Shown: one piece after another, positions 1 through 6,258 of the stretch
How positions within the stretch are numbered: position 1 is the first letter of the stretch
How the letters are laid out: every line of letters begins with the position of its first letter
Origin: Fidelibacterota bacterium
GTDB taxonomy: Bacteria > Fidelibacterota > UBA8477 > JABMPR01
Direction: 5' to 3'
DNA: 13,931 bases
Assembly: GCA_030596225.1 (NCBI GenBank)
Contig: JAUVKO010000025.1
Coordinates: 1-13,931 of the forward strand
Position numbers and translations under genes: made by a program
Notes under the pieces: generated by a model
Databases searched by the model: none
What the model saw: only the letters and a program-made list of their open reading frames with translations
What the model was told of the DNA's origin: nothing

Positions 1-161
1 ATACCAATTGTATTTCAAAGGTGCACTATAAGTCCAAAATATTTTTTCGTTTTAGAAGCTTCACAATTAGAAGCATAGCGGTAGCTATGGTGAAAATTTT
101 AAGTGCACTAAAACGGGAAAAGATGCAGAAATTTAGTGCAAATTTGAGGTGCAATTGGTAT
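1..161. repeat. Imperfect palindromic element, MITE-like
   Basis: The stretch begins ATACCAATTG (1-10) and ends with the exact reverse complement CAATTGGTAT (152-161). Further paired blocks are symmetric about the same centre near position 81: TGCACTA (22-28) with TAGTGCA (134-140), CGTTTTAG (48-55) with CTAAAACG (108-115), and at the core CATAGC (74-79) with GCTATG (84-89) around the loop GGTA. The whole unit could therefore fold as one long imperfect hairpin. It contains no open reading frame. Nested symmetry with near-perfect tips is typical of small non-autonomous elements such as MITEs and of palindromic intergenic repeats. The left tip coincides with the window edge, so a target-site duplication cannot be checked, and no second copy is present here. 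The symmetry is seen directly; mobility is inferred. Confidence 0.65.
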
Positions 162-164
162 CAT
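156..164 (+). promoter_or_regulatory. Candidate extended -10 promoter for the sensor kinase
   Basis: TGGTATCAT (156-164) is an extended -10 pattern: TG, one base, then TATCAT, which matches TATAAT at 5 of 6 positions. It lies 23 bases before the kinase start codon, giving a predicted leader of about 17 nt. I see no good -35 at 16-18 bp. The motif straddles the right tip of the palindromic element, so the element may supply part of the promoter. Evidence is weak. Confidence 0.3.
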
Positions 165-187
165 AGGCTTTCAGCAACGAGTGAATA

Positions 188-1714
188 ATGCGAGACTATA
201 GATCAACAACCAATATTAAGCTGGGTTTGTTCGTTCTGGCCATTCTGATCATTAGTGGTTCCTTACTGTATACAAATTGGGTTATTCAAGAACTACGGAA
301 CGACAATTTACGTTTTTTAAGATACAATTCCAATTTGCTTGCTAACGCTTTAGCCGCAGATTTACAAAGTAAAGCTTATGAAGAGGAACAGAGACGATTT
401 CTGAGCTATAATGCCAGACTCTATGCAAGTGCTCTTTCGGCAGATGTTTCGAGTATGGATTTTGCCTTTAATCAAGTGATTAAGAATATAAGCTTTCCAA
501 TCATTATTACAGTTTTAGAAGAAGGTGAGCAGGTCGTTTACGCACATCGTAATATCGACATTCCAGACACTATTGCGACACCTATCTCTGTAGAATATTT
601 GTTACTGTTAGCTGAAAATATGGACAGCCAAAATACTCCTATTCCGGTTACATATAATGACCGAGAGATCATGAGTATTCACTATGGAAAACCCGAAAGC
701 CGAAAATTTAAAGAAGTAGTGGAGAAGGTAATTCAGGCGGTTCATTTTCCGATGATCATCACGAAAGAGAATGATCAGGGCAAGACCGTGATCCAGGATC
801 ACACCTTAAGGATATCACCAGATTTAAACCCTGAGCAGCAGAATCGCATATTAATGAATGCAATGGCTAGAATGGACTTGAAGAATGCCCCTGTTCCTGT
901 CGAATTCGAAGCCAAAATAGTTATGCTGATTCATTATGAAGATTCCGATCTGATTCAGATGTTGTGGTGGTTCCCCTTTCTGGAATTTGGAATAATTGGG
1001 GCCTTCATCCTACTTGGATTTACTGGGTTCCAATTTATCCGCAAAGCTGAGCGAAGAGGGATATGGGTGGGTCTTTCCAAGGAAACTGCTCATCAATTGG
1101 GTACCCCTTTATCTTCACTCATGGGGTGGATCGAACTTTTACGTCAGGATAAACAATCTGCCCAGACTAAACAAATTATCGAAGAAATGGATCGTGATCT
1201 TCAAAGATTAAATCAGGTTGCTGAACGGTTCTCCAAAATTGGTGCCGGTGTGAAGCTGGAAGAACTTTTTGCGTGCGAACTCCTCGAACCTATTCTCAAC
1301 TATGTGCGGCGGCGTATTCCACAATGGGGTAAATCTATCGATGTTGAATTTGATTGTCCTAAGGAATTAAAGGTGTTGGCTCATGCAGAACTTTTTGGTT
1401 GGGCTCTCGAGAATTTGCTAAAAAACTCAGTTGATGCAATAAAAGAAGAGCAAGGTACAATTCGGGTAGCAGTGGTTCGTAGAGGAACCTGGGCAAATAT
1501 CAGGGTTAGCGACGACGGAGAAGGCATCCCGTTGAGGGATCATAAAAATATATTTAGACCAGGCTGGAGTAGTAAGCAACGCGGGTGGGGCTTGGGTTTG
1601 AGCCTTGTTGAGCGTATTGTGCGAGAATATCATCAGGGAGAGATCACTGTAGAGTCTGCTCCCGGCCAAGGGACTACTTTTGAAATTAGTCTGAAGACCC
1701 CAGCAAGTACCTGA
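188..1714 (+). CDS. Membrane sensor histidine kinase with duplicated sensor region
   Basis: A 508-residue inner-membrane two-component sensor kinase. It has a transmembrane helix at about residues 12-32, a large extracytoplasmic region (about 33-258), a second helix at about 262-284, then a DHp dimerisation domain and an HATPase_c domain. His302 in the AHQLGTPLSSLM box is the expected phosphorylation site. The N-box is ENLLKNSVDA (408-417), the G1 box DDGEGI (442-447), the F-box around NIFRPGW (454-460), and the G2 box WGLGLSL (467-473). All catalytic boxes look intact. The sensor region carries two internal repeats: a helical unit (about 42-60 and 70-88) and an 80-residue unit (95-174 and 179-258) sharing FP-IIT and PVPV/PIPV...IHY. 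No response regulator is adjacent, so the partner and signal are unknown. The ATG has only a weak GAG ribosome site 6 nt upstream. The family call is firm; the ligand cannot be inferred. Confidence 0.93.
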   Translation: MRDYRSTTNIKLGLFVLAILIISGSLLYTNWVIQELRNDNLRFLRYNSNLLANALAADLQSKAYEEEQRRFLSYNARLYASALSADVSSMDFAFNQVIKNISFPIIITVLEEGEQVVYAHRNIDIPDTIATPISVEYLLLLAENMDSQNTPIPVTYNDREIMSIHYGKPESRKFKEVVEKVIQAVHFPMIITKENDQGKTVIQDHTLRISPDLNPEQQNRILMNAMARMDLKNAPVPVEFEAKIVMLIHYEDSDLIQMLWWFPFLEFGIIGAFILLGFTGFQFIRKAERRGIWVGLSKETAHQLGTPLSSLMGWIELLRQDKQSAQTKQIIEEMDRDLQRLNQVAERFSKIGAGVKLEELFACELLEPILNYVRRRIPQWGKSIDVEFDCPKELKVLAHAELFGWALENLLKNSVDAIKEEQGTIRVAVVRRGTWANIRVSDDGEGIPLRDHKNIFRPGWSSKQRGWGLGLSLVERIVREYHQGEITVESAPGQGTTFEISLKTPAST

Positions 1715-1746
1715 AAACTTACGATTTTATAACAAGGAAAATATAT

Positions 1747-1775
1747 TTGACAAGCCACAAGCCCTCGGTTAGATT
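1747..1775 (+). promoter_or_regulatory. Sigma70-type promoter of the rplM operon
   Basis: A perfect -35 TTGACA (1747-1752), a 17-bp spacer and -10 TAGATT (1770-1775, 4 of 6 to consensus) lie in the 117-bp gap before the chosen rplM start. The bases after the -10 (acgtcgc) are GC-rich, a discriminator type associated with stringent control of ribosomal promoters. Predicted transcription start is near 1782, giving a leader of about 50 nt to the TTG start. Confidence 0.75.
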
Positions 1776-1821
1776 ACGTCGCTTTTTTACGACTATAAAT
1801 GGTCAGAGGTCAAGAACGAGA

Positions 1822-1825
1822 AGGA
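1822..1825 (+). promoter_or_regulatory. Ribosome binding site that decides the rplM start
   Basis: AGGA within AAGGAAAAG sits 6 nt before TTG at 1832. The in-frame ATG at 1799 has no purine-rich site ahead of it (ttttttacgactataa) and would leave a leader of only about 17 nt from the predicted transcription start. Confidence 0.6.
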
Positions 1826-1831
1826 AAAGAA

Positions 1832-2263
1832 TTGAAAACGTATAATGTAAAAGCAAGTGAGATTGAGCGGGAATGGTGGATTGTCGATGCCACAGATAAA
1901 ACTCTGGGAAGACTCTCAACGCTAATTGCTCAAATTCTCCGAGGAAAGCATAAACCTACATTTGTACCTCACCTTGATAGTGGTGATTTTATCATTGTAA
2001 CCAATGCTGAAAAAATTCGTGTCACTGGAAATAAAGAAGAACAAAAAGAATATTTTCGTCATAGCGGCTTCCCTGGTGGTGCTCGTTTTACGTCATTGAA
2101 ACAATTACGTGAAACACATCCGGAGCGGATTATCGAGCATGCTGTGAAGGGGATGTTGCCTCATAATCGCCTGGGCCGTGCTCAGTTAAAAAAATTGAAA
2201 ATTTATGCAGGTGAATCACATCCGCATGAAGCCCAACAACCCAAACCTCTCAAGATAGGCTAG
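1832..2263 (+). CDS. rplM: 50S ribosomal protein L13
   Basis: L13 of the large ribosomal subunit, an early assembly protein that binds 23S rRNA. From the TTG start the product is 143 residues, close to the 142 of E. coli, and opens KTYNVKASEIEREW as L13 proteins typically do (compare MKTF/MKTYSAK...). Family signatures visible are DATDKTLGRLST, the ILRGKHKPTF block, HLDSGDFIIVTNAEKI and VKGMLPHNRLGR. An in-frame ATG at 1799 would add 11 residues (MVRGQEREGKE) with no counterpart in the family and a poor ribosome site, so I prefer TTG at 1832 preceded by AGGA. This is the first gene of a six-gene translation operon, with rpsI starting 5 nt after its stop. L13 identity is near certain; the start is likely but not proven. 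Confidence 0.96.
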   Translation: MKTYNVKASEIEREWWIVDATDKTLGRLSTLIAQILRGKHKPTFVPHLDSGDFIIVTNAEKIRVTGNKEEQKEYFRHSGFPGGARFTSLKQLRETHPERIIEHAVKGMLPHNRLGRAQLKKLKIYAGESHPHEAQQPKPLKIG

Positions 2264-2268
2264 AACCA

Positions 2269-2664
2269 ATGAGTACATCTACCACGTTTTATGCTACCGG
2301 AAAGCGCAAAAGATCAATTGCACGCGTGTATATGCAACCCGGTAAAGGTGTTATAACTGTTAATAACCGCGAGCTAAACGATTATTTTGGCCGAAAAACC
2401 TTGAGAATGATTGTTCACGAGCCTCTGGAGTTAACGGAGAATAGTAATCGCTACGATATTTCCGTTAATGTAAATGGTGGTGGTCTTTCAGGACAGGCTT
2501 ATGCTATTCGTCATGGTATTTCCCGCGCTTTGCAGGGTGATAATGACGAATTGCGACCAGTGCTTAAAAAAGCTGGTTTGCTTACTCGTGATGCTCGTAA
2601 GAAAGAGCGTAAAAAATATGGCTTGGCTGGTGCTCGTAAAGCTTACCAGTTCTCGAAACGTTAA
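2269..2664 (+). CDS. rpsI: 30S ribosomal protein S9
   Basis: S9 of the small subunit, 131 residues against 130 in E. coli. The N-terminal FYATGKRKRSIARVYMQPG block, the central NVNGGGLSGQAYAIRHGISRAL block and the basic C-terminal tail ending YQFSKR are all characteristic; in the ribosome this tail reaches the P-site tRNA anticodon region. The terminal Lys-Arg is intact. The gene starts 5 nt after rplM, the near-universal L13-S9 pairing, and has only a weak purine stretch (AAGATAGG) inside the end of rplM, so translation is probably coupled. Length and motifs are normal. Confidence 0.97.
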   Translation: MSTSTTFYATGKRKRSIARVYMQPGKGVITVNNRELNDYFGRKTLRMIVHEPLELTENSNRYDISVNVNGGGLSGQAYAIRHGISRALQGDNDELRPVLKKAGLLTRDARKKERKKYGLAGARKAYQFSKR

Positions 2665-2682
2665 AAGTTTTCAGGAGTTTTA

Positions 2683-3399
2683 ATGCGTAATATTTCATTA
2701 GAGGATCTGCTAGCTTCCGGAGCCCATTTTGGTCATATGACCAGCAACTGGAATCCAAATATGGAAGATTATATCTTCACCAAGAAGAATGGTGTTCATA
2801 TCATAGATCTGTACAAAACCATTGAACAGCTCACAAAAGCTGTTGATCTGGTAAGTTCAACAGTTAAAAAGGGTGGATCTATTCTTTTTGTTGCAACCAA
2901 GAAAGCTGCAAAGACAGTAGTCGAAGAAGAAGCGGATCGTTGTGGGATGTTTCATGTTACCGAACGTTGGTTAGGTGGCACCCTGACAAACTTTATGACT
3001 ATAAAGAAATCAATCAAGCGTTTGCATGTACTTGAAAAGGATGAGACCAGTGGTGTCGCTGATACTCTGACAAAAAAAGAACTCCTCATGCGAGCTCGTG
3101 AACGTACTCGCCTTCAAACCCAGCATCGTGGAATTAAAGATATGCGGCGCTTACCGGATGTCGTGATTATCGTAGATGCCAGGAAAGAGACTATTGCCAT
3201 TGCTGAAGCTCTACGTCTAGAGATTCCAATAGTTGCTGTGGTTGACACGAATTCGGATCCTCGCAAAATCGATATACCTATTCCTGCAAATGATGATTCC
3301 ATTCAGGCTATTCGTTTGCTTATGGGCACACTTGCTGATGCAATTTTAGAAGCCAAGGGCATATCTAAAGCACAAGAATCTGAAGAAGTTACGGCCTAA
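2683..3399 (+). CDS. rpsB: 30S ribosomal protein S2
   Basis: S2 of the small subunit, 238 residues against 241 in E. coli. Visible signatures are GAHFGHMTSNWNPNMEDYIF (residues 13-32), WLGGTLTNFMTI, the basic RERTRLQTQHRGIKDMRRLPDV segment, and VVDTNSDP...IPIPANDDSIQAI near the C-terminus. A good ribosome site, CAGGAG, precedes the ATG. It begins 18 nt after rpsI with no terminator or promoter visible between them, which joins the L13-S9 pair to the S2-EF-Ts block in one transcript. In E. coli these are two separate operons. S2 often represses its own operon in other bacteria, but the 18-bp gap leaves no room for a structured leader here. Confidence 0.97.
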   Translation: MRNISLEDLLASGAHFGHMTSNWNPNMEDYIFTKKNGVHIIDLYKTIEQLTKAVDLVSSTVKKGGSILFVATKKAAKTVVEEEADRCGMFHVTERWLGGTLTNFMTIKKSIKRLHVLEKDETSGVADTLTKKELLMRARERTRLQTQHRGIKDMRRLPDVVIIVDARKETIAIAEALRLEIPIVAVVDTNSDPRKIDIPIPANDDSIQAIRLLMGTLADAILEAKGISKAQESEEVTA

Positions 3400-3436
3400 T
3401 ACTTGCCAAAATATTTAACCCGGGAGAAATTTTAGA

Positions 3437-4048
3437 ATGGCCATTACAGCTGCTGCGGTAAAAGAGCTGCGTGATAAGACTGGTGTCGGCATGATGGAGT
3501 GCAAAGCTGCACTAACTGAAGCAGACGGAAACATTGAAAAGGCAATCGATATCCTTCGTAAGAAGGGTGTGGCAAAAGCTGCTAAAAAGGTAGGACGTGC
3601 TACCAATGAGGGTCTGGTATTTAGCTATATTCACGCTGGTGGTAAATTAGGCGCTTTAGTTGAGATCGCTTGTGAAACTGATTTTGTTGCTAAGACAGAA
3701 GATTTCCTGGCTTTAGGTCATAACATTGCCATGCATGTTGCTGCTACTGCTCCTGAAGTTGTTAAGCGAGAACAGGTTACAACAACTGATCTGGAAAAAG
3801 AAGCTGAGATATTTAAAGTACAAGCTTTGAATGAAGGCAAACCAGAACATATTGTTGAGAAGATCGTCTCAGGTCGTCTCGAGAAATATTATAAAGAAGT
3901 TGTGTTGTTGGAACAGGTTTATGTAAAAGATTCTGAAAAAACTATAAAAGACCTCGTCAATGAGACCATTTCCAAACTTGGTGAGAATATGTCTGTAGTT
4001 CGTTTCCAGCGCTTTGCTGTTGGGGAGTCTAGCTCCAACTCAGAATAA
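3437..4048 (+). CDS. tsf: Elongation factor Ts (short form)
   Basis: EF-Ts is the guanine-nucleotide exchange factor that releases GDP from EF-Tu. The N-terminal UBA-like module (about 1-45: VKELRDKTGVGMMECKAAL) is followed by the core with the diagnostic TDFVAKTEDF (81-90), whose Asp-Phe dipeptide contacts EF-Tu. At 203 residues it is the short form, with one core subdomain as in Thermus (about 196), rather than the roughly 280-residue E. coli form, and is not truncated: the C-terminal GENMSVVRFQRFAVGE is the normal end. It follows rpsB after 37 nt and has a GGGAG ribosome site, the standard rpsB-tsf pairing. Confidence 0.96.
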   Translation: MAITAAAVKELRDKTGVGMMECKAALTEADGNIEKAIDILRKKGVAKAAKKVGRATNEGLVFSYIHAGGKLGALVEIACETDFVAKTEDFLALGHNIAMHVAATAPEVVKREQVTTTDLEKEAEIFKVQALNEGKPEHIVEKIVSGRLEKYYKEVVLLEQVYVKDSEKTIKDLVNETISKLGENMSVVRFQRFAVGESSSNSE

Positions 4049-4062
4049 TTGTTAAAAAAAAC

Positions 4063-4068
4063 AGGCGG
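4063..4068 (+). promoter_or_regulatory. Ribosome binding site that decides the pyrH start
   Basis: AGGCGG at 4063-4068 lies 4 nt before ATG at 4073. The alternative in-frame TTG at 4049 directly abuts the tsf stop codon, has no such site, and would add eight unconserved residues. Confidence 0.5.
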
Positions 4069-4072
4069 TAAA

Positions 4073-4804
4073 ATGTCAGCCGAACCTATCTACAAGCGAA
4101 TACTCCTTAAACTAAGTGGCGAATCGCTAGCAGGTGATTCGGCTCTTTCTATTGATACCAATGTCCTTGATCAAATGACCTCTGATCTCGAAGCTATAGT
4201 TGAGCTAGGTGTTCAGGTAGGTATCGTGATCGGTGGTGGGAATATCTTCCGAGGTCTCTCTGCTAAAGCAAAAGATATGAATCGGGTTGCAGCTGATCAT
4301 ATGGGAATGTTGGCAACAGTGATCAATGCTGTTGCACTGGGAGATGCAGTGAAACGTAAAGGTATGTCATCTAGCGTGTTGACGGCCATTGAAATGAATC
4401 AAATTGCTGAACCTTTTACCCAGCGCAGAGCAATGCAGGATTTGTCTGAAGGCAAGGTGGTTATCTTTGCTGCAGGGACCGGGAATCCGTTTTTCACTAC
4501 AGATACTGCTGCAGCGCTCCGTGGGGTCGAAATAGAAGCAGATGTTCTGTTGAAGGGAACCCGTGTGGATGGGGTTTATTCTGCAGATCCGGAAAAAGAT
4601 CCTGCGGCCACCTTTTTACCCTTTCTTAGCTATGATGAAGTCTTAAATAAGAATCTTAGGGTTATGGACCAGACAGCTTTTGCACTTTGTCGTGAGAATA
4701 ACCTTGCGGTTCACATCTTTAATATGGAAATTCCAGGAAACTTGTTAAAAGTGATGCAAGGCGCAGCCATTGGATCTGTAGTTGGAGGAAATCATGCTCA
4801 ATGA
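4073..4804 (+). CDS. pyrH: UMP kinase (uridylate kinase)
   Basis: Transfers phosphate from ATP to UMP to give UDP, a cytoplasmic step of pyrimidine nucleotide synthesis; the bacterial enzyme is a hexamer of the amino-acid-kinase fold. From ATG at 4073 the protein is 243 residues, within the usual 235-245. Signatures are YKRILLKLSGESLAG at the N-terminus, VIGGGNIFRG (52-61), DHMGMLATVINAVAL, the TGNPFFTTDTAAALR segment that binds UMP, and LLKGTRVDGVYSADPEKDP. An upstream TTG at 4049 would extend the frame by eight residues, MLKKTGGK, but lacks a ribosome site. It lies between tsf and frr, the classic order, and its last 11 bases overlap frr. Confidence 0.95.
   Translation: MSAEPIYKRILLKLSGESLAGDSALSIDTNVLDQMTSDLEAIVELGVQVGIVIGGGNIFRGLSAKAKDMNRVAADHMGMLATVINAVALGDAVKRKGMSSSVLTAIEMNQIAEPFTQRRAMQDLSEGKVVIFAAGTGNPFFTTDTAAALRGVEIEADVLLKGTRVDGVYSADPEKDPAATFLPFLSYDEVLNKNLRVMDQTAFALCRENNLAVHIFNMEIPGNLLKVMQGAAIGSVVGGNHAQ
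4784..4788 (+). promoter_or_regulatory. Ribosome binding site that decides the frr start
   Basis: GGAGG (4784-4788), inside the end of pyrH, is 5 nt before ATG at 4794. The longer frame opening at TTG 4782 would place this site inside its own coding region, so it is not the start. Confidence 0.7.
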
Positions 4805-5351
4805 ATTATTTAAAGATGTAGATCACCGGATGACCATGTCTATCGAACATGCAAAACATGAATTTTCCGGATTACGTAGCAGTCGTGCTTCGGTAACTCT
4901 GGTAGAAAATATTAAGGTTTCCTATTATGGGAATCCCACACCATTGAACCAGGTAGCCAATCTCAGCGTACCTGAACCTCGTATGATCGTGATTCAGCCT
5001 TGGGAGAAAAGTCTCACTGCTGAGATAGAAAAGGCCATTTTGACAGCTGATCTGGGGCTTAACCCTGCAAATGATGGTGTCATGATTCGAATTCCTATTC
5101 CTGCCCTGACTGATGAGCGCAGACAGGAACTGATTCGCCACTTGCATAAATTGGCTGAGGACGGTCGAGTGGGCATTCGTAATGTTCGTCGTGATGCCAA
5201 TGATCAGATCAAAAAAGCTGAAAAAGAGCATGATATCTCTGAGGATAACTCAAAACGTGCTGTTAGTAATATTCAGGAGATGACTGATAAATACATCAAA
5301 CAAATTGATGATGCTGTCAAAGCCAAAGAAGATGACATTATGACCGTTTAA
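4794..5351 (+). CDS. frr: Ribosome recycling factor
   Basis: RRF works with EF-G to split the post-termination ribosome complex. From ATG at 4794 it is 185 residues, exactly the E. coli length. The three-helix bundle domain carries the conserved LRSSRASVTLVENIKVSYYG, LSVPEPRMIVIQPWEKS, LGLNPANDGVMIRIPIPALT (the hinge and domain II) and, in the last helix region, RVGIRNVRRDANDQIKK. The chosen start has a strong GGAGG and overlaps pyrH by 11 nt, implying translational coupling. It is the last gene of the operon; a strong terminator follows 29 bases after the stop. Confidence 0.96.
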   Translation: MLNELFKDVDHRMTMSIEHAKHEFSGLRSSRASVTLVENIKVSYYGNPTPLNQVANLSVPEPRMIVIQPWEKSLTAEIEKAILTADLGLNPANDGVMIRIPIPALTDERRQELIRHLHKLAEDGRVGIRNVRRDANDQIKKAEKEHDISEDNSKRAVSNIQEMTDKYIKQIDDAVKAKEDDIMTV

Positions 5352-5372
5352 ACGGTGTTATCCATATTGGTT

Positions 5373-5407
5373 AAAAAAAAGGCTCCGAATTGCTCGGAGC
5401 CTTTTTT
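5373..5407. terminator. Bidirectional intrinsic terminator between frr and peroxiredoxin
   Basis: An 8-bp GC-rich stem, GGCTCCGA (5381-5388) with TCGGAGCC (5394-5401), encloses a 5-nt loop ATTGC. It is flanked by an A8 run (5373-5380) on the left and a T6 run (5402-5407) on the right. It therefore reads as hairpin plus U-tract on both strands and can end the rplM-frr transcript and the convergent peroxiredoxin transcript. Confidence 0.9.
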
Positions 5408-5425
5408 GTTAGAGGAGGCACAAAA

Positions 5426-6070
5426 CTATAATTTGTCTGCGTTTTTCTCCAGGTAAGATGCAACACCATTAAAATTTTCTTGCATGGTGTCGTCACCTTC
5501 TTGCCAGCCGGCAGGACAAACTTCACCATGCTTCTGGTTGAAAGTTAGAGCGTCGACCATTCTAATCATTTCATCGATATTGCGACCTAAGGGTAAATCA
5601 TTGATCACAGCATGACGAACAATACCTTCTTCATCGATCAGAAAGGAGGCACGTAAAGCAACATCGCCGCCTACACTTGTCTCATCCTCACCGACTTCAG
5701 TCAATACTGTGGCTGGAGTTGAGCCTTTGAGAACATCATAGGCACGAGCAATATTCTTATCAAGATCAGCAATAATGGGATATTGGATATCACCGATACC
5801 ACCATTATTAATATTAGTGTTTTTCCAGCCGTAGTGACTCCATTTAGAATCAACGGAACAACCAAGGACCTGGACACCTCGTTTCTCAAAATCTGCAAGT
5901 CGGTGGTTGAATGCCAGGATCTCTGTGGGGCAAACAAATGTGAAATCCAGGGGGTAGAAGAAAAGAACTACCTTTTTACCTTTGTAATCAGCTAAACTGA
6001 TCTCTTTAAAAGAATTGTCACCCATAATGGCGGTGGCTTTAAATTGTGGTGCAGGGTTGGTAACTAACAT
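5426..6070 (-). CDS. Typical 2-Cys peroxiredoxin (AhpC/Prx1 type)
   Basis: A cytoplasmic thiol peroxidase that reduces hydrogen peroxide and organic hydroperoxides. The peroxidatic Cys47 is in FTFVCPTE and the resolving Cys185 in HGEVCPAGW; Thr44 and Arg140 complete the usual active-site set. At 214 residues it is slightly longer than the common 185-200, because about 17 extra residues (roughly 116-136) precede the VALRASFLID strand. It keeps a GGIG version (90-93) of the GGLG motif, and its C-terminus has SYLEK where over-oxidation-sensitive enzymes have a YF motif. No reductase (AhpF, thioredoxin) gene is nearby. It is alone on the minus strand. GGAG lies about 11 nt before the ATG, a long spacing. 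A 25-bp palindrome next to its presumed promoter suggests repressor control. Confidence 0.95.
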   Translation of the reverse strand: MLVTNPAPQFKATAIMGDNSFKEISLADYKGKKVVLFFYPLDFTFVCPTEILAFNHRLADFEKRGVQVLGCSVDSKWSHYGWKNTNINNGGIGDIQYPIIADLDKNIARAYDVLKGSTPATVLTEVGEDETSVGGDVALRASFLIDEEGIVRHAVINDLPLGRNIDEMIRMVDALTFNQKHGEVCPAGWQEGDDTMQENFNGVASYLEKNADKL

Positions 6071-6139
6071 AAAATTGTATTCTCCATAATTTTGTAGTAT
6101 TTCTAACTTAATCTATATTAACAGTAATAATTCCTATTT

Positions 6140-6167
6140 AATATAGACTTTGTTTAAGGTGCTGCAA
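6140..6167 (-). promoter_or_regulatory. Candidate promoter of the peroxiredoxin gene
   Basis: Read on the minus strand: -35 TTGCAG (6167-6162; 3 of 6), 16-bp spacer, -10 TATATT (6145-6140; 5 of 6). It would give a leader of roughly 60 nt. The -35 overlaps the end of the 25-bp palindrome by 2 bp. The region is very AT-rich and other -10-like sequences exist, so this is a best choice only. Confidence 0.4.
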
Positions 6168-6190
6168 GTAATTATTGATAATAATTACTT
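6166..6190. promoter_or_regulatory. Perfect 25-bp palindrome, candidate operator
   Basis: The arm AAGTAATTATT (6166-6176), the spacer GAT (6177-6179) and the exact reverse complement of the arm (6180-6190) form an uninterrupted 11+3+11 inverted repeat. It abuts the presumed peroxiredoxin -35 and lies about 95-120 bp before that gene's ATG. Its core TGATAATAATTA matches the Fur/PerR-type 7-1-7 pattern TGATAATNATTATCA at 11 of 14 fixed positions, counted by eye. Peroxiredoxin genes are often repressed by PerR or controlled by OxyR. The symmetry is certain; the regulator is inferred. Confidence 0.55.
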
Positions 6191-6258
6191 CTAAAATTGG
6201 TTTCATAATTATAAGAATATTTGTATTAGATTATTAAGGAACAAATGTGTAAGCTGAA

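Noticed and set aside
1777..1795. Short GTCG...CGAC hairpin in the rplM leader, considered as an L13 autoregulatory leader
   Set aside because: Only 4 bp of stem, and the leader of about 50 nt shows no further structure resembling known L13 leader motifs.
4872..5231. 119-residue open frame on the minus strand opposite frr
   Set aside because: It is a shadow of the well-supported frr frame, with no ribosome site or recognisable protein features.
5411..5418. Strong Shine-Dalgarno-like AGAGGAGG on the plus strand after the terminator
   Set aside because: No ATG or GTG follows at the right distance, and the next TTG frame closes after seven codons; it is in the 3' end region of the minus-strand peroxiredoxin.
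6226..6233. Third copy of TTAGATTA
   Set aside because: No -35 at a workable distance and very AT-rich surroundings; probably chance.
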